Shown here: positions 24,632 to 32,614 of the stretch, piece by piece
Layout: each line of letters begins with the position of its first letter
How positions within the stretch are numbered: the stretch's first letter is position 1
DNA from: Microbacterium sp. CGR2
GTDB lineage: Bacteria; Actinomycetota; Actinomycetes; Actinomycetales; Microbacteriaceae
Length of the DNA: 64,000 nucleotides
Assembly: GCF_003626735.1 (NCBI RefSeq)
Contig: NZ_RBHX01000001.1
Span: forward strand, 1,674,001 to 1,738,000
Reading direction: 5' to 3'
Notes under the pieces: generated by a model
What the model was told of the DNA's origin: nothing
The model's input: only the letters and a program-made list of their open reading frames with translations
The model's database searches: none
Position numbers and translations under genes: made by a program

Positions 24632-24757
24632 ACCTGGAAGTCCCAAGGGGAGTACTCCGATACGGTCGGGTCGTCATTACGGATGCACGTCGCATCCCGG
24701 GCCACCGGTTCCTGATCTCAGGAATGGAGAAGACTTTGGCGGTGCTTCGGCACCCCG
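24632..24757 (+). ncRNA. Probable yybP-ykoY (Mn2+) riboswitch upstream of terC
   Basis: The 194-base leader of the TerC gene carries the conserved loop AAGGGGAGTA (24645-24654), a GGAGAAGACTTTGG segment that closes back on CCAAG (about 24643), a CACCGGTTCCTGATCTCAGG part, and a GGTGC-TTCG-GCACC hairpin (24741-24754). This pattern and the TerC partner fit the manganese-sensing yybP-ykoY class. High Mn should turn on the exporter. The boundaries are approximate. Confidence 0.72.
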
Positions 24758-24772
24758 AGTCGGGAGTCTCTG

Positions 24773-25789
24773 TTGGAAATCACCCCACTGATCTGGGTCA
24801 TCACGATCGCGGTCACGATCGCCTTCTTCGTCTACGAGTTCTTCGCGCACGTGCGCACGCCACACGAACCGTCGATCGGCGAATCCGCACGATGGTCGGC
24901 GTTCTACATCGGCCTCGCGCTGCTGTTCGGTGTCGGCATCGGCGTGGTCTCCGGTTGGACGTTCGGCGGCGAGTACTTCGCCGGGTACCTCACCGAGAAG
25001 GCACTGTCGATCGACAACCTGTTCGTCTTCCTCATCGTGATGACCGGCTTCGCGGTGCCGAAGATCTACCAGCAGCGGGTGCTGATGATCGGCATCGTGA
25101 TCGCCTTGATCCTGCGTGGTGCGTTCATCGCGGTCGGCGCCACCCTGATCGAGAACTTCTCCTGGATCTTCTACCTGTTCGGGGCGCTGCTGCTGTTCCT
25201 CGCCTACCGTCAAGCGACGGGCAGCCACGAGAGCGACCCGGCCAACGGGCGGTTCATGACCTTCGTCCGTCGGCATCTTCCCGTCACGAACGAGTTCCAC
25301 GAGGCCAAGCTCACGGTCGTCAAGGACGGCACGCGGTTCGTCACGCCGATGCTGCTCACGATCGTGACGATCGGGTTCGTCGATCTCATCTTCGCCGTCG
25401 ACTCGATCCCGGCCATCTACGGACTCACCAATGAGGCGTACATCGTCTTCACGGCGAACGCCTTCGCTCTGATGGGGCTCCGTCAGCTGTACTTCCTGAT
25501 CGGCGGGCTGCTCGAGCGCCTCGTCTACCTCGCGCAGGGGCTCGCCGTCATCCTCGCGTTCATCGGTGTCAAGCTCGTGCTGCACGCGCTGCACGTGAAC
25601 GAGCTTCCGTTCGTGAACGGCGGTCAGGCCGTCGAGTGGGCGCCCGAGATCCCCATCTGGTTCTCCCTGCTGTTCATCGGGGCGACGATCGCCGTCGCGA
25701 CGGTGGCCAGCCTCATCAAGACGCGGGTCGACCGCGGGACAGCCACGGTCGAGTCGGACGACGCGGTGCCGGAGCGGGAACTCTCCTGA
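24773..25789 (+). CDS. TerC-family membrane protein (Alx/MeeY-like Mn exporter)
   Basis: 338 residues, eight or nine membrane helices. Conserved acidic motifs are LTEKALSIDNLFVFLIVM (about residue 75) and VDLIFAVDSIPAIYGLTNEAYIVF (about 205). TerC/Alx proteins export Mn2+ and some metallate other exported proteins. TTG 24773 follows GGGAG and is the only start that keeps the first helix (MEITPLIWVITIAVTIAFF). The riboswitch-like leader upstream supports Mn control. It is convergent with the ureohydrolase gene, with a hairpin between them. Confidence 0.9.
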   Translation: MEITPLIWVITIAVTIAFFVYEFFAHVRTPHEPSIGESARWSAFYIGLALLFGVGIGVVSGWTFGGEYFAGYLTEKALSIDNLFVFLIVMTGFAVPKIYQQRVLMIGIVIALILRGAFIAVGATLIENFSWIFYLFGALLLFLAYRQATGSHESDPANGRFMTFVRRHLPVTNEFHEAKLTVVKDGTRFVTPMLLTIVTIGFVDLIFAVDSIPAIYGLTNEAYIVFTANAFALMGLRQLYFLIGGLLERLVYLAQGLAVILAFIGVKLVLHALHVNELPFVNGGQAVEWAPEIPIWFSLLFIGATIAVATVASLIKTRVDRGTATVESDDAVPERELS

Positions 25790-25794
25790 CCGAG

Positions 25795-25811
25795 GGCGTC
25801 ACGCTGACGCC
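25795..25811. terminator. Hairpin between convergent terC and ureohydrolase genes
   Basis: GGCGTCA-CGC-TGACGCC is a perfect 7-bp stem with a 3-base loop between convergent genes. It lacks a T run on either strand, so it may be a weak bidirectional terminator. Confidence 0.45.
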
Positions 25812-25822
25812 TGTGGTGGGAT

Positions 25823-26728
25823 TCAGCGCACCAGCGCTGTGCCCAGCGTGCTGAGGCCGTCGTCGAGAACGTCCACCAACAGGCGGGCGTATCGACCATC
25901 GGGGTCGAGGTCGGGATCGAACACGGTCACGCTCGCTCCGACCGCCCGGGGCGCGAGTACCCGCAGCAGATCGGTGAGTTCGGCTGCGGTGATCCCGCCG
26001 GGGTCGGGGCTGTCGACGGCCGGCATGACAGACGGGTCGAGCACGTCGACGTCGACCTGAAGCCAGTAACCGTCTGGGCCCGCGACCTCGGCCGATGCGG
26101 CGGCGACAGCGGCGGCACCTCTCGCGACGACCTCGGCCGCCGACGTCACGCGACCGAGCAGTGCGCGCGCTTCGTCCTGTTCCGCGTCGTCAGGGCGATG
26201 ACCGATGTGCGCTGTGCGCGCGGGGGAGAAGTAGGGCGCGAGTCCGTCGATGTCGGTGATCGCGGGCCAGTGCATTCCGACTGAAGCGGCGAGGTCTTCC
26301 CCGGCGACACTCGCGCAGTCGTCGCTGTTGCCCGGATGCCGGAAATCGGTGTGCCCGTCGACATGAACCAGACCGATGCGCCCCCGTCTGGCGGACGCGA
26401 CGCCGGCACCGAGGAGAATCGAGCAGTCGCCGCCGATCACCAGAGGGGCATTCCCGGCATCCAGTACCTCGCCGATGCGTGTTGCGAGACGCCGCGCGTG
26501 CTCGACGAGCGCTGCTTCATTGCGCACCCGCCCCGGCAGTCGCGCCTCATCGTCGTCGATGTACCGGCCGGGGAGGACGACGCCCCCGTCTGCTGCGCCT
26601 TTCGCGGCGAAGCGGGCATGGAGCCCGGCTTCGCGGAGTGATTCGGGGGCCTTCGCCGTGCCGGGCACGCTCCCTCGCTGCGGCGGCCGGAGGCCGAGGT
26701 TGCTCGGAGCCGACAGCAGAGTGATCAT
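25823..26728 (-). CDS. Ureohydrolase (arginase/agmatinase/formimidoylglutamase family)
   Basis: 301-residue binuclear Mn hydrolase. The metal motifs are GGDCSILLGAG, GLVHVDGHTDFRHP and WLQVDVDVLDPSVMPAVDSPDPGG. The family removes urea or similar groups from guanidino compounds. The substrate loop does not let me choose arginase or agmatinase. It overlaps the upstream SDR gene by ATGA, so the two are one transcript. It needs Mn, which matches its Mn-exporter neighbour only loosely. Confidence 0.87.
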   Translation of the reverse strand: MITLLSAPSNLGLRPPQRGSVPGTAKAPESLREAGLHARFAAKGAADGGVVLPGRYIDDDEARLPGRVRNEAALVEHARRLATRIGEVLDAGNAPLVIGGDCSILLGAGVASARRGRIGLVHVDGHTDFRHPGNSDDCASVAGEDLAASVGMHWPAITDIDGLAPYFSPARTAHIGHRPDDAEQDEARALLGRVTSAAEVVARGAAAVAAASAEVAGPDGYWLQVDVDVLDPSVMPAVDSPDPGGITAAELTDLLRVLAPRAVGASVTVFDPDLDPDGRYARLLVDVLDDGLSTLGTALVR

Positions 26729-27666
26729 GAACCCAGTGTCGTCGGGGCGTCGGACATCCCGTCAAGTGGGAAGCGCACGCCGGTGAGCTGTTCCGCCGCC
26801 GGCCACAACGCGGCGCCGGTGTCCGCCGAGCGGACCTCAGCGGAGACCGCGACACGGGCCGGAGTGCCGCGGAACTCCAGCTTCCCGCTCGGACCCCAGT
26901 AGTCGCCGCTCTGCACGCCGGCAGCGGTGGCGGCGTGGATCACGGGCGCGGCACCGTCATCCTTTCCCTGCACGAAAGGGCGACTCAGCGCGGCCAGTCG
27001 ACGGAGCGCGGCGGACACCTCGACGCTCCCGGGACGTGGTGCCGTCAGCGGGTCGACCGCGTATCCCGGGTGTGCGCAGACCGCCGACCGTCCTGTCCCC
27101 GACCACCGTCGGTCCAGCTCGAACACGAAGGCCATGAGTGCGGCTTTGGATCGGCCGTACCGCCGGAGCGAGCTCCCTTTCCATGGCCGGGACAGCTCGC
27201 CGGGGTCGATGCGGGCGAATCGGTGCGCGAGTGAGCCGACTGCCACCACGCGAGCGTCATCGGCGAGAAGAGGCTCGAGCCGGGCGACGAGCGCGAAGTG
27301 GCCGAGGAAGTTCGTCCCCATCATCAGGTCGAGACCGTCGCTGGTCTTCGCGTCGCGCCGTGCCGACTTCACACCGGCGTTGCAGATGACGGCGTCGAGG
27401 CGTTCGCCGATCTCTGCGGCTGCTCGTCTCACGCTGTCGAGCGAACCCAGGTCGAGGCCGACGACCCCAAGGTCCGCGTCGGGCACGTGTAGCCGGATCG
27501 CGTCGACCGCCGTGGCTGCCCGTTCGGCCGAACGACATCCGAGGAGAACTCGCGCTCCGCGTGCGGCCAGTGATTCGGCGCACCAGTAGCCGATGCCCGT
27601 GTTTGCTCCGGTGATCAGGATCGTCCGGCCGTCGAGGTCTTGCGGCTTCGTGGCGGGAGCATCCAT
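26725..27666 (-). CDS. SDR family oxidoreductase (WWOX/retinol-dehydrogenase-like)
   Basis: 313-residue SDR of the longer subfamily related to retinol dehydrogenases and protochlorophyllide reductase. The cofactor motif is ITGANTGIGYWCAESLA (about residue 17), then ICNAGVKSA and the catalytic YGRSKAALMAFVFELDRR. It is first in a two-gene minus-strand unit with the ureohydrolase. Substrate unknown. Confidence 0.88.
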   Translation of the reverse strand: MDAPATKPQDLDGRTILITGANTGIGYWCAESLAARGARVLLGCRSAERAATAVDAIRLHVPDADLGVVGLDLGSLDSVRRAAAEIGERLDAVICNAGVKSARRDAKTSDGLDLMMGTNFLGHFALVARLEPLLADDARVVAVGSLAHRFARIDPGELSRPWKGSSLRRYGRSKAALMAFVFELDRRWSGTGRSAVCAHPGYAVDPLTAPRPGSVEVSAALRRLAALSRPFVQGKDDGAAPVIHAATAAGVQSGDYWGPSGKLEFRGTPARVAVSAEVRSADTGAALWPAAEQLTGVRFPLDGMSDAPTTLGS

Positions 27667-27692
27667 TGATCCAACCTACGGGCAGGCGGTGC

Positions 27693-27881
27693 TCACGATC
27701 TTGTGTGCGTTATATGTCTCTTCGCCTTGCGTGCGCTAGCGATCAGCGTCTCAGGTGTCTCATTCCAGGGGAACACGCCGTCGCGGAACCGGTAGACGTG
27801 CACGATGCCGTTGTCGCTGCGCACCAGCATCGCATCGTCTATGAGGCGAGGATCGCGCGTCGTGAATGTCTCGACGACCAC
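27693..27881 (-). CDS. Small hypothetical protein, possibly a gene remnant
   Basis: 62 residues from GTG 27881, with even composition (ETFTTRDPRLIDDAMLVRS, HVYRFRDGVFPWNETPE). I do not recognise it. The frame is open for about 40 more codons upstream but has no start codon there, so it may be the tail of a decayed gene. The flanking sequence from 27882 to 28004 shows nothing else. This 338-base gap between the SDR and CDF genes has lower GC than its surroundings. Confidence 0.35.
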   Translation of the reverse strand: MVVETFTTRDPRLIDDAMLVRSDNGIVHVYRFRDGVFPWNETPETLIASARKAKRHITHTRS

Positions 27882-28004
27882 GGAGTGAGCGATCGCGCTG
27901 GAGACCGGCTCAGCCTCGCGGCTGCGCAGGAAATCGCGTCGACGTGAGGGGAGACGAGCGCCGATGTGGGCAACAGCGGGCGCCGATACCCGTGTCTCAC
28001 GATT

Positions 28005-28664
28005 TCAGTCGTGCGACTGGTCGTGTTCGTCTTCGAGGATCATCCCCACAGAGGTGGCGCAGGCGTCGCCCTTCCACGCTTCGATGCCCTCGCGCACGGC
28101 GAAGGCGCTGATCACGAGTCCTGCGACGGCATCCGCCCACCACCACCCGAACAGCGAGTTGGCGAGGAGCCCGACCAGGACCGCGGCCGAGAGGTAGGTG
28201 CAGATGAGCGTCTGCTTCGAGTCCGCCACGGCGGTGGCGGACCCGATCTCGTGGCCGGCTCGTCGCTCCGCGAAGGAGAGGAAGGGCATGACCACGACGC
28301 TGACCGCGGTGAGAACGATGCCGATCGTGCTGTGGTCGGGCCGCTCGGCCGACACGAGCGCCAAGATCGAGGATGCGGCCACGTAGATCGCGAGGGCGAA
28401 GAAGGCGACAGCGATCACCCGCAGCGTCGGCTTCTCCCAGCGTTCGGGATCGCGGCGGGTGAACTGCCACGCGACGGCCGCCGCAGAGAGCACTTCGATC
28501 GTCGAATCGAGGCCGAATCCGATCAACGCCGCCGACGACGCCAGAGCCCCCGCGGTGATCGCGACGACAGCCTCGATCAGGTTGTAGCCGATCGTGAGCG
28601 CGACGATGAGGCGGATGCGGCGGTGCAGGGTCTCGCGTCGCTGGGACGTTCCGGTGATCGCCAT
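28005..28664 (-). CDS. CDF-family divalent cation transporter
   Basis: 219 residues, about six helices, cation diffusion facilitator type. Membrane metal-site-like motifs are SAALIGFGLDSTIEVLSA (about residue 45) and GWWWADAVAGLVISAF (about 175). It ends with a short acidic His tail (EDEHDQSHD) and has no large cytosolic domain, so it is a short CDF. It likely exports Cd, Zn or Pb. ATG 28664 overlaps the stop of the CmtR-like regulator gene (TGATG), so regulator and pump are co-translated. Confidence 0.88.
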   Translation of the reverse strand: MAITGTSQRRETLHRRIRLIVALTIGYNLIEAVVAITAGALASSAALIGFGLDSTIEVLSAAAVAWQFTRRDPERWEKPTLRVIAVAFFALAIYVAASSILALVSAERPDHSTIGIVLTAVSVVVMPFLSFAERRAGHEIGSATAVADSKQTLICTYLSAAVLVGLLANSLFGWWWADAVAGLVISAFAVREGIEAWKGDACATSVGMILEDEHDQSHD

Positions 28665-29008
28665 CAGCAGGTGCACCCTTCGCCGCTGCAGCAGTCCGGT
28701 TCGACGACCAGCGTGACCCGCATGAGTTCGTCGAGAGTCGGAGCGATGTGAGGATCCGCCAGGCGGTAGCTGCTGCGGCGCCCTTCCGGGGTGCTCTCGA
28801 CGAGGCCGCACCCGCGGAGGCACGCCAGATGGTTCGACATCGCCTGGCGTGAGACATCCAGGGCTTCAGCGAGTTCCGCGGGGTACTGGGCGGATTCACG
28901 GAGGGCGAGGAGGATGCCCGCCCGCGTCGGATCGGAAAGTGCGTGCCCCAGGCGGGCCACCGCCGCGACATGGGTGAGGGAGGCTGTTCTGGAGCTCATG
29001 ACATTCAT
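28664..29008 (-). CDS. CmtR-like ArsR-family metal sensor (Cd/Pb)
   Basis: 114 residues, similar in layout to mycobacterial CmtR. The helix-4 site NHLACLRGCGLVESTPEGRR holds the CmtR-type CxxxC pair. The C-terminus DCCSGEGCTC is Cys-rich and probably supplies the remaining ligands; M. tuberculosis CmtR uses Cys102. It should repress its own operon and the CDF pump until Cd or Pb binds. Start ATG 29008 or 28999; neither has a ribosome-binding site, so it may be leaderless. The palindrome ATTCATGAAT (29026-29035) just upstream is a possible operator. Confidence 0.88.
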   Translation of the reverse strand: MNVMSSRTASLTHVAAVARLGHALSDPTRAGILLALRESAQYPAELAEALDVSRQAMSNHLACLRGCGLVESTPEGRRSSYRLADPHIAPTLDELMRVTLVVEPDCCSGEGCTC

Positions 29009-29068
29009 AATACAGAAGAGCGTGAATTCATGAATCCCTGAACGCCTCCCTCGAAGGTCCGACCGGAC

Positions 29069-29614
29069 TCAGGCGACGGCGTTGACCGCCGTCGTGATGA
29101 TCACAGTGAAGACAGTGGTCCATGCGATGATCGCGAGTCCCTGCCAGAACAGGATGCGGGCCTTGCCGACCCCGGCTGCGGCCAGCATGGTGGCCGTGAA
29201 CTGCGTCGGCAGCAGGAGCGGACCGAGAAGGCTGACGCCGGGAACTCCGTAACGCTCGAAGGCCCGCTGGAACTTCCCGCGGCGGGCGGCTTTGCGGTCA
29301 TTCTCGATGTCAGCGGCATCCACCGGCTGTGTCGTCGTTCCGCCACCGGCGAGTACCGGCTCGTTGGCCCGCGTACGGGTCACGATGGCTTTTCGCGCAC
29401 CAGAGCTGGCGAGCACCAGCACCGCGACGCATACGAAGTTTCCGATGATGGCGGCGATGGCGGCGATCACCGGTGGGATGCCGCCGATGATGCCGATCGT
29501 GGCTGCACCCTCTCCTTCGATGAAGGGGACGGCACCGGCGAGAGCGACGATGAGCGGCTGCACGAGGTCGGGGACCTGGGCGACCCAGTTCTGGAAGGTT
29601 TCGATGAGGTTCAT
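29069..29614 (-). CDS. Small-multidrug-export-like membrane protein
   Basis: 181 residues with about four helices. GAVPFIEGEGAATIGIIGG near the N-terminus and SLLGPLLLPTQFTATMLAAAG near residue 135 match the Sm_multidrug_ex family found in actinobacteria and archaea. ATG 29614 is chosen; the longer frame adds a polar, non-family N-terminus. The function is poorly known; drug export is only a family label. Monocistronic. Confidence 0.75.
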   Translation of the reverse strand: MNLIETFQNWVAQVPDLVQPLIVALAGAVPFIEGEGAATIGIIGGIPPVIAAIAAIIGNFVCVAVLVLASSGARKAIVTRTRANEPVLAGGGTTTQPVDAADIENDRKAARRGKFQRAFERYGVPGVSLLGPLLLPTQFTATMLAAAGVGKARILFWQGLAIIAWTTVFTVIITTAVNAVA

Positions 29615-29714
29615 GAGTACATTCCATCGCTCGTCCGTCGCGAGCGACAGTGCCGGACCGTCACCGTTATCCGGGTGTATCGCCCTCTGACTCCATGACA
29701 ACTGTCACGCCCGT

Positions 29715-30926
29715 ATGGTGGTGGTCGTGAGCAGCTCCGCACCGCATGTCGCCTCCGCCGAACCGAGCCCCGGAGCGCAGCATCTCGCACGCGGCGTCAC
29801 CGCCACCTGGTGGTACACGGTCACTGCGGTCGTCTTCCTCCAACTGGTTCTCGTCGGTGTGTGGACGGGCATCGTCGCGGCCACCGACACGCGCGGCGCC
29901 GTCATCGCCGTCGTGGGCATCGGTGGATTGCTGTGGTGTGCATCGACTCTTCTGCTGCTGTTCGACTATCGCCACCGCGTCGACGCCGGACCGGGTGTCC
30001 CCTGGAACCGGTTGGCTGTCCCGCTGCTCGTCGCCGTCGCCTTCGGTGTCACCGCCGGACTTGTCGGCGGCAGTTGGCAACTGGCGGCCATGCCGCTCAT
30101 GCAGTCCGTCGTGCTGTTGAACTGGCCACGCGGAGTTCGTTACCGCGTGGTCATCGCGGCGACCCTCGTCCTGGTGATCCTGGGGTTCGTCGACTCCGCC
30201 ACGCAGGCCGTCGACGCCGTCGTCCCCACCTTCCTCCCGGTGATCTACACCGCGCTGCTGCCGGGGATGACCGTGACCTCCCTGTGGTGGTGGGATGTGC
30301 TGATCACCCTCGACCGGGCCAGAGCGTCTGAGAGTCGACTCGCAGCGACGCAGGAGCGGCTGCGCGTCGCCACCGACGTGCATGACCTGCAGGGCCACCA
30401 CCTGCAGGTCATCGCCCTCCAGCTCGAGTTGGCGGATCGCCTGCTCCCCGCCGATCCCGATGCCGGTATGGAACAGCTTCGCGCAGCGCGCGTGAGCGTC
30501 GACGAGGCGCGTCAGGGCACCCGCGACCTCGCCCTGCAGTTCAGGTCCGTGCCGCTGAGCGACGAGCTCGCCAATGCCCGCGATCTTCTCCGCGCCGCCG
30601 GTCTCGAGGTCGACGCGCTCATCGACGCAGATGCCGCGGCGGCGCCGGGATCGGCCCTGGGGCCGGTGATCCGGGAGACGACGACGAATGTGCTGCGGCA
30701 CGGCGGCGGACGCCACGCCCGCCTGTCTCTCACCAGAACAGCGGATGCGTGGCGCTACGAGATCACGAACGATGTGCCGCCGGGCGCGGAGGTCGCCCCC
30801 GACGGGTCGGGGCTGGACGGCATGCGACGGCGCATCGACGACGCGCATGGCACACTCGAAGTGCGGGCTCAGAAAGACGAGTTCGCCGTGTTCGTGACCG
30901 TGCCGGTGGGGGAGACGAGCCGATGA
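29715..30926 (+). CDS. Sensor histidine kinase, NarL/DesK type
   Basis: 403 residues. Residues 30-200 hold five or six membrane helices. A dimerisation/phosphoacceptor domain follows with VATDVHDLQGHHLQVIALQLELA (His near residue 220). The ATPase domain shows IRETTTNVLRHGGGRHA (N box) and GSGLDGMRRRI (G box). It acts with the response regulator whose ATG overlaps its stop (ATGA). The signal is unknown. With a DesK-like membrane sensor and the erm gene 0.8 kb downstream, a membrane- or antibiotic-stress role is possible but only inferred. Confidence 0.92.
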   Translation: MVVVVSSSAPHVASAEPSPGAQHLARGVTATWWYTVTAVVFLQLVLVGVWTGIVAATDTRGAVIAVVGIGGLLWCASTLLLLFDYRHRVDAGPGVPWNRLAVPLLVAVAFGVTAGLVGGSWQLAAMPLMQSVVLLNWPRGVRYRVVIAATLVLVILGFVDSATQAVDAVVPTFLPVIYTALLPGMTVTSLWWWDVLITLDRARASESRLAATQERLRVATDVHDLQGHHLQVIALQLELADRLLPADPDAGMEQLRAARVSVDEARQGTRDLALQFRSVPLSDELANARDLLRAAGLEVDALIDADAAAAPGSALGPVIRETTTNVLRHGGGRHARLSLTRTADAWRYEITNDVPPGAEVAPDGSGLDGMRRRIDDAHGTLEVRAQKDEFAVFVTVPVGETSR

Positions 30927-31525
30927 TCCGTGTGCTGCTGGCCGACGATGAGGGGATGATCCGCTCCGCGCTCGCCGCTCTGTTGCGACTCGAAGAGGAC
31001 ATCGATGTGGTGGCCGAGTGCGCGGACGGCGAGCAGGCCCTGGCCGAAGCTCTGCGACTGCAGCCGGACGTGTGCCTTCTCGACCTCGAGATGCCCGGTC
31101 TCGACGGGGTCGAGGTGGCCGAGCGTCTGAACCGGGCGATCGTCACCCGCTGCGTGGTGGTCACCCGCCATGCTCGCCCCGGCGTGCTGCGTCGAGCACT
31201 CGCGTCCGGGGTCGCAGGGTTCCTGCCGAAATCTCGCGGTGCCGGTGAGGTCGCGGAAGTCATCCGCCGGGTCGCTGCGGGAGCGCGCTACGTCGACCCG
31301 GAGATCGCGGCGGATGCCCTGAGCGACGAGCGCTCACCCCTCACCGATCGTGAACTCGATGTGCTCCGCGCCGGACGTCGGGGGCAGACGACGGGACAGA
31401 TCGCGCGCACCCTGTCGCTCGCGCCAGGGACGGTCCGCAATCACATCTCGGTGATCCTGGGCAAACTGTCGGTCGGCACGCGGCAGCAGGCCGTGCTGAT
31501 CGCCGAGGAACGTGGCTGGATCTGA
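30923..31525 (+). CDS. LuxR/NarL-family response regulator
   Basis: 200 residues. The receiver domain carries the phosphoacceptor Asp in VCLLDLEMPGLDGVE (about residue 54) and the Lys in GFLPKSRGAGEV (about 104). A LuxR-type HTH is at the C-terminus (LTDRELDVLRAGRRGQTTGQIARTLSLAPGTVRNHISVIL). ATG 30923 overlaps the kinase stop by ATGA. Partner of the kinase just upstream. Confidence 0.94.
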   Translation: MIRVLLADDEGMIRSALAALLRLEEDIDVVAECADGEQALAEALRLQPDVCLLDLEMPGLDGVEVAERLNRAIVTRCVVVTRHARPGVLRRALASGVAGFLPKSRGAGEVAEVIRRVAAGARYVDPEIAADALSDERSPLTDRELDVLRAGRRGQTTGQIARTLSLAPGTVRNHISVILGKLSVGTRQQAVLIAEERGWI

Positions 31526-31539
31526 GCGCGTTCGCTAGC

Positions 31540-31614
31540 ATGTTGCCCATGGGAACAATATGCGCCGCGCCCGTGATGGGGCGCACCCTCGTGTTCCGCG
31601 ACCGCCGCGCCTGA
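31540..31614 (+). CDS. erm leader peptide
   Basis: 24-codon ORF (or 21 codons from the in-frame ATG 31549) ending FRDRRA, 143 bases before erm. It contains Arg-Asp-Arg, the (+)X(+) motif known to stall macrolide-bound ribosomes in other erm leaders (as in the MRLR-type leaders). Its 3' part overlaps the first arm of the hairpin set. The classical model is that drug-stalled ribosomes change the downstream folding and open the erm start. Confidence 0.7.
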   Translation: MLPMGTICAAPVMGRTLVFRDRRA

Positions 31615-31730
31615 CGGCGCGCTCGCTTCTCGCACGCATCTGCGCGCCGTCCACCGAGATGTCATCGCACCTCGGGACGGGCAGTCCGAACTGACGCATC
31701 TTCGCGTCCTCCTCCCTCCCTCCGAGGTGC
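31606..31730 (+). promoter_or_regulatory. Competing-hairpin attenuator upstream of erm
   Basis: Mutually exclusive stems are visible. CGCGCC (31606-31611) pairs with GGCGCG (31616-31621), while GGCGCGC (31616-31622) also pairs perfectly with GCGCGCC (31642-31648). CCGAG (31654-31658) pairs with CTCGG (31671-31675), while GCACCTCGG (31667-31675) pairs perfectly with CCGAGGTGC (31722-31730), 15 bases before the erm ribosome-binding site GGAG (31746-31749). The arms overlap as in translational or transcriptional attenuators of erm genes. Confidence 0.72.
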
Positions 31731-31756
31731 TCCGAATCTTTCTCTGGAGCGCACTC

Positions 31757-32524
31757 ATGCCTCGTTCAACCCATGGCGGCCGTCACGAACTCGGCCAGAA
31801 CTTTCTCACTCACACCCCGACGCGGGACCGGATCGCGACACTCGTCCGGCAGACATCGGGACCGATCCTCGAACTCGGATCCGGCGACGGCGCACTCACA
31901 CGCCCCCTTGCCGGCCTCGGCCGGCCCCTCACCGCGATCGACGTCGACGAACACAGAGTGCGGCGGCTGCGCAGTGCTCTGCCCGGTGTGCGCGTCGAGA
32001 CGGCCGACGCGATGAGCTTTCCGCTCACCGCGGAGGTCGTCGTCGGCAACATCCCCTTCCACCTGACCACACCCATCCTTCGCCGCCTTCTGAGCGCACG
32101 GCGATGGCAGAACGCGATCCTGCTGACGCAGTGGGAGGTCGCCCGCAAACGGGCGGGGGTCGGCGGGGGCACGATGATGACCGCGCAGTCAGCGCCCTGG
32201 TTCGAGTTCGGGCTGGAGGGGCGTGTTCCGGCGTGGGGTTTCTCCCCGCAGCCCAGTGTCGACGGTGGTCTGCTGTCGATCACACGGCGCGGCTCACCGC
32301 TCGTCTCACCGTCGGACCGCGGCGCGTACGAGGCTTTCATCCGGGCGATGTTCACCGCTCGCGGGGGAACGCTGGATGCCGTCACCGCGACGGCATCGCG
32401 CGTCCCACGGCCGCGAGCGCGCCGCGCACTGGCCGCCGTCGGGGCAGCCACCACTCGGCTGCCGCGCGACCTGACTCCGTCTCAATGGGCAGGTCTGTGG
32501 CAGCATCTCAGCCCGACCCGCTGA
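31757..32524 (+). CDS. erm: 23S rRNA (adenine-N6)-methyltransferase Erm
   Basis: 255-residue Rossmann methyltransferase that methylates A2058 of 23S rRNA and blocks macrolides, lincosamides and streptogramin B. Motifs are GRHELGQNFLTHTPTRDRI, ILELGSGDGALTRPL (SAM site), AIDVDEHRV, the catalytic-region VVVGNIPFHLTTPILRRLL and KRAGVGGGTMMTAQSAPWFEF. It resembles actinobacterial ErmE-like enzymes. ATG 31757 follows GGAG with 7-base spacing. It lies behind a leader peptide and hairpins, so it should be drug-inducible. Composition matches the neighbours, so it may be intrinsic. Confidence 0.93.
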   Translation: MPRSTHGGRHELGQNFLTHTPTRDRIATLVRQTSGPILELGSGDGALTRPLAGLGRPLTAIDVDEHRVRRLRSALPGVRVETADAMSFPLTAEVVVGNIPFHLTTPILRRLLSARRWQNAILLTQWEVARKRAGVGGGTMMTAQSAPWFEFGLEGRVPAWGFSPQPSVDGGLLSITRRGSPLVSPSDRGAYEAFIRAMFTARGGTLDAVTATASRVPRPRARRALAAVGAATTRLPRDLTPSQWAGLWQHLSPTR

Positions 32525-32530
32525 CGCGGG

Positions 32531-32559
32531 GAAGGACGGCATCCGTCATGCCGTCCTTC
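32531..32559 (+). terminator. Terminator after erm
   Basis: GAAGGACGGCAT (32531-32542) and ATGCCGTCCTTC (32548-32559) form a perfect 12-bp stem with a 5-base loop, 6 bases after the erm stop and followed by TCTCTG. It separates erm from thrC. Confidence 0.75.
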
Positions 32560-32614
32560 TCTGCCGTCACGGCCTGAGAGAATGAGGTGCCGAGTCCCGA
32601 TCTGAGGAGCCACC

